Origin: Theocolax elegans
Taxonomy: Eukaryota > Arthropoda > Insecta > Hymenoptera > Cerocephalidae
DNA: 64,000 nt
NCBI GenBank assembly: GCA_026168455.1
Contig: CM047431.1
Location: 24,307,365-24,371,364, forward strand
Reading direction: 5' to 3'
The notes under the pieces are model-generated. The model had not been told where the DNA came from. It searched no databases and was given only the letters and a program-made list of their open reading frames with translations. Of the stretch, positions 11,235 to 22,108 are shown in pieces (the stretch's first letter is position 1; every line of letters begins with the position of its first letter). The position numbers and the translations under genes are program-made.

Positions 11235-12650
11235 TGTGACGTGTCCACTGGGGATTAGGGTGGAGTCACGGTTTAAACACAAATCAAACAACTTAGTTCA
11301 AAAGAGATTGCAGGTTTAATGCACTTACTGTGCTCTCAAGTATTACACGGCAAAGCAGCGGCTTTGCCGTTCAAAAATGCCAGTCACGTTGGCCGCGGTC
11401 GCTCGCGTTCGCGCGATTGCGGGCCGTCCCGCACCTAACTACGCGTCGCGCACACACACTTTAAGGAAGCTGGATTTGGGAGGAAGGAGCACGGCTCACC
11501 TGGACGCTCGTCTCCTGGATCCCTCGGACACACACGTAGCCTTTGAAATTGCGGTATTTGTCTTATACGATCGGTGGTCGGTCGCAGTCTGTCGATTATC
11601 GGCACGCACGAAGCGAGAGAGTTTTTCCTCGGCGTATTGCGCAGGCGCGCCTACTCTCGCGTCTCGAGTCGTGCGCGCTCGGCTCGGTTCGTACTTCCCG
11701 CTCGGGCCGTGATTTTGCTGCCTCGACGGAGATGTCGTCGACGACGTTGACTTTGTGGTGCTGGATGGTGATCGGGTAATTGCGGCCCTGCTGAGAATAC
11801 GATCTGCGAGGTAAGCTTTTAAATCGTTCCGTGTTACCTTAATTCAAAGCTAAATCGAGCCCCTCGAGTTTCTTTATTGCAGGTGCCGTATATTGTCAAT
11901 ACGGGATCTTCGGCTCGGAGTGTCCGGACAGCTGGAGCACATCGGCGCCTATAACAGCCCTCAGTGAGCGGACCCAGGCAGCGGTGAATCGTCGTCGTCC
12001 TATGGAGTGCCGCCGAGGTAATTTATCTACTTTCCTCGGGCTCTATATAGATGTTTGTTTGTGTCTGCCATAACCTCAAACTAGACCTGTCATCTCCTTT
12101 CCTTTTGGTCCTGCTGACATACCTGGGAGAAGCTATGCTTGGTTATAGCTTCTCCATCCTCGTTCCTTAGTAGTCGACCAACTTGGTAATTAATTACCGT
12201 TTCAGGTACTCTGGTTGGCAGTACACCATTGCTTGAGCGCCAGGGCGCTACCTCATTCCAAGGCCTGGAGTCTTCACCTGGGCTGCTCAACATCGGAGGC
12301 TTCTCTTGGGTGCTGGAGAGGGCAATCAAGGCTGGATGGGACCTGGGGATATGGTACGGGTCATTCCTGGTGCTGGAGAAGGCATTAGGATGCTGGTTCA
12401 ACGGAGCAGTGTGTGTGTGTGTGTGCAATTGTGCGCAGTCAGGAGTCGCATCTCCTTTGCTTCGGGTTCTCCTGCTTACTACGCACTGTAAGCCTATATT
12501 GGTTTCACACATTCGCATATGTGTGTCTATTAGGACTTGATTGGTATGTATAGCACGCTTACTTCGCATAGTAAGCTTGACAGGTGCTATACTATACCTC
12601 GTCTCGCTATTTTATTTCTAAGTGACATGTAGTATAACTACAATGTCACA
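11235..12650 (-). mobile_element. Solo LTR (TGTGAC...GTCACA) in the BEL integrase
   Basis: A 1,416-bp block splits the integrase between KAVHL and ELVHSL. It begins TGTGAC and ends GTCACA on both strands, and is flanked by a 4-bp duplication AGAT (11231-11234 and 12651-12654), as Ty3/Gypsy LTRs make. The minus strand is the likely sense: its end (GGACACGTCACA) resembles the U5 end of the Gypsy insertion at 30554. A (TG)n run lies at about 12410-12424. No gag or pol is present, so it probably arose by LTR-LTR recombination. Confidence 0.85.
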
Positions 12651-12654
12651 AGAT

Positions 12655-13647
12655 GTACTGCCTTTATCGAAAACGAAACAAAAATAGATATATAGCACTG
12701 ATGAGATTTGTGACCTCGTCCACTGATCACACGTACTTTCATCGGACCTGCATAGTCAACACCGCAATGATCGAAAACATGAGAAGGGCGAGTAATTCGC
12801 GATTTTGGTAAGTCAGCCATCATTTGTATGCACAACTTGGCGTTGACCTTTGCGCATGCTAAACATTTATGAATTATTGATTTTATTTGAGGTCTAGGTT
12901 TTAATATGTGTGAAGCGTGTTAAGCGTTAGCTGAACTCCACCATGAAGGCAGCGTTTATGAGCATCTTCTATGATTAAGTTTGTAACACGATGTCGCGAT
13001 AAAACTATGGAATACTTAACATTAAAATCAAGTTCTGTACGAGACAATCTACCGCCAACTCGTATTAAATCACCGTCGAGAAATGGGTTTAAAGCAATAA
13101 GCTTGCTGGTACCTTTAATAGGTAGATTTTTTTGCAAGGCATTGAGTTCCATTGGAAATAAGCATTGTTGTAAGTGTTTGATAACTAACTTTTCTGCTAA
13201 GTTAATACTATGAGCATTAACATTGGCATGTTTTAGAGATTGTTTTGACCTTTTTAAACGTAAATAAGTTATAAAACGTATAACTAGGGATATGATTCTC
13301 AAAATTTTTTGCCACGTTGAACATCGATTGAATAATTCAAAAAGTTGATCAAACCTTGTACATTTTACGAAATTAACTGTTGCCTTTAATTTTTGTTCCA
13401 AATTGACATCCGAGGGTATATTAATTTTATTTACTGGCCAGTTATCAGCTGATTGTGCAAGCCATTGAGGCGCTGACCACCATAAGGGCAGATCAATTAA
13501 AGTATCCACAGATTTCCCACGAGATAATAAATCGGCGGGATTTTCATCCGTTGGTACATGACGCCAATGTCCTTGAGGCATCAGTGTATGAATTTCTGAA
13601 ACTCTGTTAGCCACAAAGGTGTTCCAACTAGAAGCTTGTTTATTCAA
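12655..13647 (-). pseudogene. BEL RNase H end, integrase Zn-binding region and first core Asp
   Basis: The frame at 13647-12901 opens in an RNase H tail (WRHVPTDENPADLLSRG, a BEL hallmark) and runs into the pre-integrase region (CLHGGVQLTLNTL). The next frame reads HKCLACAKV (part of the zinc-binding H2C2 motif), then GVDYAGPMKV with the first catalytic Asp, and ends KAVHL at the solo LTR. A frameshift near 12901 separates the two. Function: removal of RNA from the hybrid and start of strand transfer. Confidence 0.85.
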
Positions 13648-13937
13648 CCAAGCGAAAACAATGCAAGCGTCAGTCCAAAGCGAGGTATCCTTAACTGTTT
13701 AAGTGTTGCGACCTTTGTTTTGCTCATGAGCAAAGAAATGCGTATCTTACCAGATAAAGTTACAACACGTAAATAAACAACTGCACCATATGCTAATTCA
13801 GACGCGTCTGCGAATCCATGTAACTGTGCATCAATAATTGTAGGAGAAAACTCTGTCCATCGTGGTATTTTAATAAGCTTTAGGTTTTGCAATGAATCGA
13901 AATAATTTACTATTGATGAAGCTATATCATTTGGCAA
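13644..13937 (-). pseudogene. BEL RNase H, first part, with internal deletion
   Basis: Reads LHGFADASELAYGAVVYLR, the RNase H motif of BEL elements (DAS), and then SKTKVATLKQLRIPRF before jumping into FGLT...DACIVFAW in another frame. BEL proteins normally have a further stretch (an ELCAA-type helix) between IPR and WTDA, so part of the domain is deleted here. A TGA at about 13977 separates it from the RT frame upstream. Confidence 0.8.
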
Positions 13938-13988
13938 CGATTCGTCCCAATCGTATTGATTTCTCCATAAATTTTGAATAAAGATTTT

Positions 13989-15825
13989 TCATACTACGAT
14001 TATAGGTGATATCCAGCCTAATGGATCATATAACTTGGATAATACGGAGAGAACCGAACGTTTTGAAACGACGTCTATAGTTGGAGGTGAAAAGTTAAAC
14101 GAGAAAATGTCTGTTAAAGGGTTCCAGTTCATACCTAACAGTTTCATGTTGCTTTCATCATTGTCATTTGAAAGTGTGATTAAGGATAGTCCGTGATCCA
14201 ATGGATCAATATCTTTTAATAATTCTTGCGAATTGCTTGCCCATTTTTGAGCTTGAAGCTTACCCTTTCCCAATAGCAACATTATTTCATCTCTAGTTTG
14301 AATAGCGCTACGTAAGTCGTGTGCACTGAATAAAATATCGTCTACGAATGTGTCATTTAAAATGACTTGAGATGCTAATGGATAAGACATTCCTTCGTCT
14401 TCAACAAGCTGACGTAGCACTCGAAGTGCCAAAAAAGGTGCTGAACGGGTACCGTATGTCACCGTCAAGAGACGATACTCATTGATTTTTTTATCGGGAG
14501 ATTCACGCCATAATATACGCTGGTAGTCAGCGTCACGTGTATCCACACGAATTTGCCGATACATTTTAGCGATGTCTGCGGCATAAACAAATTGAAATAA
14601 TCTCCAATTCAGTAAGATGGAGGGTAAAACGGATTGCAAAGATTGGCCCGTATACATATGATCATTCAACGACGTATTATTGGTAGTTTTGCATGATGCA
14701 TTGAAGACAACGCGCAATTTTGTAGTAGCGCTGCTTCCGCGAAAAACTGGATGATGAGGTAAGTAAACGGGCTTTATAGTTTTATCCAAAATTGTTGTGC
14801 AATCAACTAACTCCATGTGATTTAACAGTTCATATTCTTTCATGAATGTTGTATACATATCTCGCGTGACGTAATTTTTTGAAAGTTGTCTTTCAACACG
14901 TTTTAAGGCTGATTCAGCGATGTGACGAGAATTACCTATTTTAAGAGGTGGATCAGATTTAAAAGGGAATCGAACTACGTACCGACCGTTATTATCGCGA
15001 GAATGTGTTTGACGAAAATGCATTTCACATAATTTGTCCTCGACAGATAAAATAGGTTGTTGGGGGATTTCTTCGGTTTCCCAAAATCTTTTTAATGTAT
15101 CATCTAACCGCTCGTTTGTGACACAATGATGAGTTAGAACTGAGCGAGTTAGATGCGAATCAACCTGTCCAATATTACCAAAAATCACCCAACCAAAAAT
15201 AGTTTTTTGAGTAACTGGTTCATTTATATTGCCCTTTTTTAAGCCTTCAAGTAACAATGAAGCGTATAAATTCGCGCCAATAAGTAAATGGATAGGATCA
15301 TCCTTTGTAGGATCATCGGCTAATTCTAAGTTAGCTAAATGTGGCCAAGTACTAATAGGTTTTTGACAACGAGGTACGTAAGAGGTAATTTGAGGTAAAA
15401 TAAAGGCACTCGTATCAAAAGAAGGTTTACCAATCGAGTTTGCTGAAAGTCGAATATCTGTTGCTGAAGAGACTTGACCAGTTTCACGCTCACCCACTCC
15501 GGATAACGCTACCGAAACGCGATTTAATCTTAATTTAAGTACTCGCGCAAGTTTGCTAGATATAAACGTCCAAGTGGAACCCGTATCCAAGAGTGCTCTG
15601 ACGCGTACTGATTTGTTAGAAGGAGAAAGGACCCAAATGCGTGCTGTCGCTAATAAAATTGTCGATGGGTTAATAGATTTAGAAAAGGCAAAATGTGATT
15701 GAGTTTCTTGTTGATTTTGATTTTCCTTAGATTGAGCAACGGTTAGTTGCGACGATGTCGAAGCACTTGGGTCGTCTTCCCTTTGCGATGATAACGGCTC
15801 CCGGTGAAGCCACGAATGATGTCGT
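13989..15825 (-). pseudogene. BEL protease and reverse transcriptase
   Basis: The aspartic protease starts with RALLDTGSTWTF (about 15600-15570). The RT follows: LRVVFNASCK, YAADIAKMYRQIRV (motif A, catalytic Asp), EYRLLTVTYGTRSAP (motif B) and FVDDILFSAHD (motif C, FVDD). These are BEL/Pao signatures. The frame is open from about 15825 to 13989, over 600 codons, apparently as a gag-pol fusion broken only by a stop at about 15826. The long open RT suggests relatively recent loss of function. Confidence 0.92.
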
Positions 15826-16646
15826 TGTTAACATTTAAAACAAGAATGTTTACTAGGACATTTACCTACTTTATGGTTAGCACTTAAGCAGTTATTACAA
15901 AGATTATGTTGTTTAACCTTTTCAAAACGGTCGATTGGTGATAAATCTTTAAATACCTTACATTGAAAAATAGAATGATTATTCTTACAAATACAACATA
16001 ATATATTTTTCGGTGCAGCAAAATGTGCTTTTACATTTGATTGTTTGTTTTTTGAATTTGAATTTGAATTTGAATTTGCGTGGGCTGGTAAAACTTGATC
16101 TCTTTTCGATTGCGATAATGATTCTAATGCACGAATGCGTTCAAGTAAAAAATTGTTTAAGTCTGTATAGGAAGGATAATCAAGTTTAGACGCCAAAAGT
16201 AACTCCCAATCACGTTTCGTATTACAATCAAATAAGGCGGTTATTCGGTTAATTAGTATGTCATTGTAACCATCCGTATTGCGACCTAAACCTTTTAATT
16301 GACCAATGTGTTTTGTAATTGACGTTCTTAATGAACTTAATCTGATCGCGCATTCTTTTTTTAATGGTTCTAGTAAAAAAATAGCGTTCAAATGTGCGTC
16401 AATAAGAGCGACTTTATTTTCATATTGCTTCGTTAGTAAATCCCACGCAATTTCCAGATTATTCGCAGTTAATTCAATATGACCGATCGCATTAAATGCA
16501 TCGCTTTCGAGCGCGCCGCGTAAATAATGAAGTTTCGACGTATTATCTAACGAACGGTTATTTTTTACGAGTGAAAGAAACGTATCGCGAAACGATTGCC
16601 ACTCGGTTAATTGTCCATTAAATTTTTTCAAGTCCATGGGCGGCAA
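15826..16646 (-). pseudogene. BEL gag (DUF1759) with zinc knuckles
   Basis: A 272-residue frame starts PPMDLKKFNGQLTEWQSFRD, the DUF1759 gag signature of BEL/Pao, and ends with Cys-rich knuckles (CCICKNNHSIFQC, CNNCLSANHKVGKCPSKHSC). A six-base GAATTT repeat at about 16046-16077 encodes an Asn-Ser run. A TAA directly after CFKC falls where the family continues with an RHH-W-LH motif, so a single nonsense change separates gag from pol. Gag forms the particle and binds RNA. Confidence 0.9.
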
Positions 16647-16715
16647 TTTTACGAAAGATTTTTGAATAAGCGCAAACTCACTTAATGAAGGTTGATGTCC
16701 GGCAGGCGTCCCTGG

Positions 16716-17225
16716 CTATGGATGTGTACCCAGTTTCTCGGAAATGTCATCAAGGCCTTTAAACACCAGCGTCTCTAGTTGTCCGAATTCTTTTTTCGTA
16801 AAATATGATAAAGATGCTTTGTCTTCTGATGTAGCAGTGCGATAAATTTGAGCATTACGATTTTGACATTTTAACCACAAAAGTTTGATATATTCTGATT
16901 GATGAACGAGTACCGATACAGGTTTGTTTTCTGAGATTAGAGTATGCGAACTTTCGACATGACGTATCAACGATTCAAAATCTTGCGCTTGATCGGAAAG
17001 TAATTCCTCGATTGTTGGAAAATCAGCTGCCTCACTCATATCGGTTGCGCCTGTATCTTCCGCCTTGACAAAGCGATTGTGTATTACAGTTTTGTCCAAC
17101 AAACTTTCTTGGCTTGCATGAATAGACGATATGGACATGCTCTTGACTGACAAACCGTGATAATTGAAATTTAACATTTGGCTATGAAAAGCAAAGTATC
17201 TTCGAAGATATATACTTGGGAGCAA
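16716..17225 (-). pseudogene. BEL gag N-terminal region
   Basis: Frame of 169 residues on the minus strand, upstream of the DUF1759 part, with FPTIEELLSDQAQDFESLI and a later KLLWLKCQNRNAQIY, similar in layout to BEL gag N-termini. Met at about residue 63 (MSEAADF) is a more likely start than the first Met. A frameshift of about 70 bases separates it from the next frame. Confidence 0.65.
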
Positions 17226-17448
17226 TAGAATGCTATAGAAGAATATTTCGAATTACCGTGATGGTCTTCTTGTTTGTTTACACCAGCCAGTTGGTTGAAT
17301 GTGAGAAAGCACTTCAAAGCCAAGAGAGCTATTGTTTACTTTCTATATACTACAATGGAATGCGAGATTTCGAGCGTCGAAAAGTTGTACGTATGTATAA
17401 CGTTATACTAAGTTTGTATAATTTTCACAGTTTCTGATATTATCCTAT

Positions 17449-17466
17449 ATCCTGGCAGGATCGCCA
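17449..17466 (-). promoter_or_regulatory. BEL primer-binding site
   Basis: On the minus strand TGGCGATCCTGCCAGGA lies three bases inside the 5' LTR. It begins TGG, the complement of a tRNA CCA end, as expected of a primer-binding site. I cannot name the tRNA. Confidence 0.7.
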
Positions 17467-17469
17467 AAT

Positions 17470-17932
17470 TGTTTAGTATTGTATATTCTCTTTTTTTTGT
17501 TTAGAAATTTCAGGATAGATCAGCAATTTGCTGATTAGGATAATATAATAACATAGTGATTCATAAAGAAAATTAACACTTTAATATCAGTATAATTACA
17601 CTTTTGCTTTTCTTCATATTAGATAACGTTAAATTAATTTAGTTTAGTTTAAGCGTTCGTTAACAATTCGTTCTGGCACATGTAAATTTTTGAACAAGAA
17701 GACCGCGATCGACATTGACGGTTCGATTCTATCACACTGATAGCTAAGTACGAAAACGGTCGTAAGTAAAGTAGAAATAAACAGCGCGTAGAGCGCGACG
17801 CGTGTTGCTGTCGAAATAACTTACACGAGTTTAAACGTATAAGCGCGCTAAATTTAAATTTTTATTTGAATACATATTTGTGCCCTTTTCTTTTAAATTA
17901 AATTATATTACAAGAAAGTTGATTCCTTAACA
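17470..17932 (-). repeat. BEL 5' LTR
   Basis: 463 bp, TG...CA, matches 9849-10289. An extra segment with a CTATC/GATAG mini-hairpin (about 17727-17750) is absent from the 3' copy. Confidence 0.9.
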
Positions 17933-18075
17933 GGATGAAACGTTGCATAAAAAAGGGGGTTTTTCTTATTCTAACTAGGTTTGATTCTGAAAGATCTACA
18001 TTTTCTTCTATTTTTTAATATGTTTAAGTCTCCTGTTTCAGAAATCTATTGGTTTTTAAAGTTAAGACAAAGATA

Positions 18076-18078
<3 letters not shown>

Positions 18079-18167
<89 letters not shown>

Positions 18168-18174
18168 GAGCGAG
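18079..18174. repeat. (GA)n microsatellite next to LINE-C 3' end
   Basis: About 95 bp of almost pure AG/GA, ending directly at the (AATC)n tail of LINE-C. Confidence 0.95.
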
Positions 18175-18505
18175 ATTGATTGATTGATTGATTGATTTTA
18201 TTGTTAGGCTACGGGGATAAACCCCCATGGTAGCACAAATTACAACAAATAAAGAATAAAATAGAAAATTTGTAACATTAAAAAGATTAAGGCCAAAGGC
18301 CAGCACGAAAAGTAACTTACATATAATACAATGCGGTACGATTACGCATAAGACTAAAAACTAGAGTAAAGCTAAATATAAATACAATAAAGCTTAAAAA
18401 GATAAAAAGATAAATGATATGTAACAATGGCACTCACAGACCGGTCTCATAGAAGTTCACTCACACAGAGTACTCATACACAGCCAATGACCACAGCCTC
18501 GCGGC

Positions 18506-19306
18506 CTACAATGGCGGAACCACCGGCACAACAAGGCCCTTCTCAACCACGCGTCTCGTCCAGGCCTGTTGATCGAGCGCAGTTAGCTGATCATGAAGCT
18601 GATTCTGGAATGTCGATGCGTCATGCAAGTCAAAGTCCAAATCATGAAAGGCGTTGATGGTTTTGGAGGACGTGATGAGAAATGAGGCGTTTAGGGCTTC
18701 CGTGCGAGGTGGTCGATACGTGAGGGGACGAAACTGAATGTGATTGGAATGACGAATATGAGGGCGGGAATCGGTTCTGATGAAGTGTTGATGAAGGTAT
18801 GAGGGCGTTGAAGATGAAATGATCTTATAAGCCAATGACCCGATAAGATATGCTCTTCTGCGCTCAACCGACAGCCAGCCCAAATGTAACCGAAATGGGG
18901 TAACATGTGCTCTTCTAGGGATATTTCCCCAAACAAAACGCACACATGCATTTAGTAACCGCTGAAGTTTTAAGTCACGCACCTGATCAACGTCATTATA
19001 GACCGCGCACGCGTAATCCAGGTGGGGCCATACCAGACTCTCGACTAGCTTCTTGCGTGTAATTCGCGAAAGTGCCCTTTTATAAAAACGCAAGGTATGC
19101 AGCACTCCATGAACCTTTTGACAAATCTGTGACACGTGCCTCGACCAGTCGAGCGTCGGCATAATCCAGAGACCCAACGACTTAACAATAGACTCGTATG
19201 GCAACGATACGCCATTAACATTAATCCTGGTTGCATTACCCAGATCGAAACGAGATACATATTGTTGGCTACCCAGCAGCAGAACCTTTGTCTTCGCCAA
19301 ATTCAA
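18506..19306 (-). pseudogene. LINE-C RT thumb and C-terminal domain
   Basis: A 266-residue frame starts LNLAKTKVLLLGS, the usual motif after FADD in this group. It contains LGLWIMPTLDW, QICQKVHGVLHTL, WPHLDYACAVYND and LQRLLNACVRFVWGNIPRR, then RPPRTEALNASF near the end. The same segments occur at 63524-63985, so both belong to one family. 3' UTR follows to 18196. Confidence 0.85.
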
Positions 19307-19309
19307 CGA

Positions 19310-20320
19310 TCAGCCACTTCGTTCCGCCCAATCAGCAACCGCCCCCGCGTCACGAGAAACCCTCCCCACAGCCCGATCGAACTCCGCCGGCAAGAAAGTA
19401 TAATACATTTGCGTATCATCTGCGAAAATCATATGGTTTGAGTACTTCAGGACCGCAGGCAGGTCATTTATAAAAATAGAAAATAAAAGGGGACCCAGTA
19501 CACTGCCTTGAGGGACTCCCGCCTGGACAGTGGTCCAACCAGAGCGTTAACCCCCATCACCCTCAACAGCCTGCGTGCGGCCCATCAAGTAGGAACAGAA
19601 CCATTCCACCATCTTATCCCCACAACCGATCGCTCGGAGCTTCCGAAGAAGCGCGCCATGGGGTACTGTATCAAAAGCTTTCGAAAAATCAAACAAGACT
19701 AATAACGTGACCATACGCTGGTCAATACCCCGGCGTACATCATCCAAAACTCCAAGCAATGCAGTTTGTGTGCTATGGCCTCTACGGAACCCAGCCTGAC
19801 GGTGGGAGAGCACCCCATGTTCCTCAAGGTAACCCGACAACTGTCCATGAACGATCCTCTCTAGCAGCTTCGACATCTCACTCAGACGTGCAATTGGCCT
19901 GGTATCAGAGATAGATTCACAAACAGCAGACTTGGCTAGCGGATAGATTAACGCTTTCTTCCATTCCGAAGGAAAAATACCAGACTGTAGCGATGCGCCA
20001 AAGATGCCAGCGAGAACGTCCACAACACAGGCCCCAGCCAACCTAAGCATATGAATCGATATACTATCGAGTCCCACCGCGCGCGAAGTTGCTCGCCCCA
20101 ACGCCCCATGTACTTGAGCTGCCGATATATTACCGAATGAGAAAAATAATAACGTCCGCCAAAGTATGCTGAGAAAGCGGAATGGCTCGTCGCGAAACTG
20201 AAGCGTAGTGCTCATTGAGTTCATCGAGTAAGAAAAGCGACGCAGGGGAGGGCCTTCGATGACCCGCAACGCCATATTTCCGAAGTATACGCCATCTTGA
20301 CCGTGAAGCAGTCGCCTCAT
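19310..20320 (-). pseudogene. LINE-C reverse transcriptase
   Basis: RT motifs in order: GLDSISIHMLRL, FPSEWKKALIYPLAKS, QAGFRRGHSTQTALL, VLFDFSKAFDTVPHG (motif A) in the frame to 19547. After one frameshift come [20 protein letters not shown] and FADDTQMYY (motif C, intact). A TGA at about 19307 precedes the C-terminal frame. Catalytic aspartates are all present, so this copy is young compared with LINE-A. Jockey/CR1/R1-group by motif style. Confidence 0.85.
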
Positions 20321-20324
20321 TCAG

Positions 20325-21000
20325 TTCATCATTGATATAGTTAAACTTAGCAGACTCTAGAGCATTTGAGGCTAAACTGCGCAATCGCCTATATTCACGA
20401 AAATCCACCGCGTTATCCGTCGACCTAGCCCTACGATACGCACGCCTCCTCTCCCTAATCAACCTCCCCACTTTCGGCGACATCCATACTTTACGCTTAG
20501 TTGTTGTTACGAAAGTTCTTAACGGGGCCAACCGATCAAAGGCCTGCAGGAGCGCAGAACTCAAACCATTAATAGCCAGATCAATGTCGACTACATCTAG
20601 GTCGTCACGGTAAACAGAACTTCCCCGCACTCGAGGATCAGAGATTTCCCCATACAATTCATTAAAGGCGCCAGCGAGCTGTAAATGGCTGACATTGTTC
20701 AACCCGCGTGACACAATCCTATTTGGTATGTTCTTTGGTTTAGACAGATCAAGATAAAGAAGAATAGAATCATGCCCCGAATCAGCCAAAAATGGACTAT
20801 CGGACTTAATATACTTAAATCGTAGGTTAGAATGACGCAGGATAAACAGGTCAAGCCATGTATGTGACATATGGTTTGCACAGTGCGCATGGTGAGTCGG
20901 CTCTGACGGGACTAGCTTAAGATTGAGCTCGCCTAAACGCGACATTAAGTAATCCACGTTATGGTTACCTCTTAAAATATTTATATTAAAATCCCCAGTC
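20325..21000 (-). pseudogene. LINE-C endonuclease C-terminal half and linker
   Basis: Begins GTGDFNINILRG, the endonuclease Asp/Asn motif, then HTWLDLFIL and SPFLADSGHDSILL (the SDH region, here SGHD). It continues into a linker rich in Arg (KRKVWMSPKVGRLIRERRRAY), usual between endonuclease and RT. The N-terminal half, with its Asn and Glu motifs, is missing. The Ser-Leu repeats before GDFN are translation of the microsatellite and not protein. Confidence 0.8.
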
Positions 21001-21003
21001 CCA

Positions 21004-21007
<4 letters not shown>

Positions 21008-21037
<30 letters not shown>
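21008..21037. repeat. (GA)n microsatellite between LINE-D and LINE-C
   Basis: About 30 bp of AG repeats directly abutting the LINE-D 3' tail (CAATCAATTT) on one side and the truncated LINE-C 5' end on the other. Confidence 0.95.
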
Positions 21038-21038
<1 letters not shown>

Positions 21039-21040
<2 letters not shown>

Positions 21041-21928
21041 TGATTGAACAGTGTTTATTAATGCCTAAGATGAATTCAACCATAAGGCAACGTTACAATA
21101 TTTTATAAGTATTTTAAAGATGTATTCAGATTAAAATTTAAAATATAAAATGATTTGACGCAAGCGAATATAATCGCAATAGTAGAATTTACAACTTAAA
21201 TATAAATTTAGAACAATTTAGAAACAAGAAAAATATAGGATTATATTTTAAAGTAAAAATGTGAACAATCTATTCTTAAATATATATAAACTAGTGCTTA
21301 ACCTGCAGGTAAGGAATACCATCAATCCGTTGCTTTTAAGGTAAATTAATTCCGATACGTGCATGTATTAGTAATAGGACGATCAAAAAAAGAGTTTTTA
21401 GTCCTCTCAGAATAACATAATTCGGTATTTGGCGGTGGTAAGAAAGTATATAAATATTCCGGTCTTTTTGTTGTAAGGATCTAGTATATCAGGACGCCTA
21501 AGAAACACTGCCTTCTATATTGTACTGCTAATCAATTTAGTTTGGAATAAAACGGCATGAGTCTACTGTCTTTTCTATGCCGAAAAATATACACATGTAT
21601 TTAAAACTCGCTAACAGAATAAGAAAGAAAATTTTCCTTATTTCTCAATTTATGAAGAACACCATATACTCGAGTAATTACATTTGATACATGGGAGTTT
21701 CACTGTAAAATTTCATTAATTACAAGTCCAAGATTTTGTATTGATTTAACTAACTCAATTTTATGGCCACCTATAATCATTGGAGGTAGCTGGTCCTCAT
21801 TTATAAGCCTGAGTTGTTGAAACGAACCTATTTGCATAGCCTTAGTTTTACTAAAGTTTAAATCTAATTCATAGGTATGGGTCTAGTTTGCTATCATTAC
21901 ACTATCATGAATAAGCTTATTAATGACT
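21039..21928 (-). pseudogene. LINE-D, 3' half (after RT motif C)
   Basis: On the minus strand the RT frame resumes directly from the insertion junction at 21928: SLINKLIHDS, LDLNFSKTKAMQIGSF, LVKSIQNLGLVI, VITRVYGVLHKLR. The distal part is too broken to read. The 3' end reads GGCATTAATAAACACTGTTC and ends CAATCAAT before (TC)n. This continues the YADD motif found across the insertion at 30555 and above. Confidence 0.75.
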
Positions 21929-22019
21929 TGTGACGTACACATTTCTTACATCACGGACCTGAAATTTAGAAGTGTTGGAGAACCTAAAGAGACGCACCTT
22001 GCTCTCTTTAGGGCACCTT
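21929..22019 (+). repeat. Left inverted copy of the LTR end
   Basis: Starts TGTGACGTACAC and is, base for base, the reverse complement of 30464-30554. The two sequences diverge abruptly after GGGCACCTT. Confidence 0.95.
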
Positions 22020-22108
22020 TATTTTTATGTAACGGGCTTATTTTTATTCTTTATATAAAAATACATTTATTCTTAGCAGGACCGTAATAAATGTATAAAG
22101 TGAAAACG

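Larger units (their letters stand above)
9849..17932 (-). mobile_element. BEL/Pao LTR retrotransposon, full length, degenerate
   Basis: Two LTRs (9849-10289 and 17470-17932) flank gag, protease, RT, RNase H and integrase in BEL/Pao order on the minus strand. A 5-bp target duplication GGATG borders the element (9844-9848 and 17933-17937). The LTRs are close in sequence but the upstream one has an extra segment of about 22 bp (about 17727-17750). The coding region has nonsense changes, frameshifts, an RNase H deletion and a solo LTR inserted in integrase. A formerly complete autonomous element, now dead. Confidence 0.92.
18175..21004 (-). mobile_element. LINE-C, 5'-truncated, in a (TC)n tract
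   Basis: Minus-strand LINE with the endonuclease C-terminal half, linker, RT and C-terminal domain. Its 3' end has an AATAAA signal and an (AATC)4 tail (about 18176-18196) running straight into (TC)n. Its 5' end is truncated inside the endonuclease at the GDFN motif (about 20996), again against (TC)n. Coding capacity is mostly retained: two or three frameshifts or stops in 2.5 kb. A relative of the LINE at the right edge of the window. Confidence 0.85.

Noticed and set aside
12229..12540. Open frames on both strands of the solo LTR
   Set aside because: They lie inside an LTR with clear ends and target duplication; low-complexity TG repeats keep the frames open.
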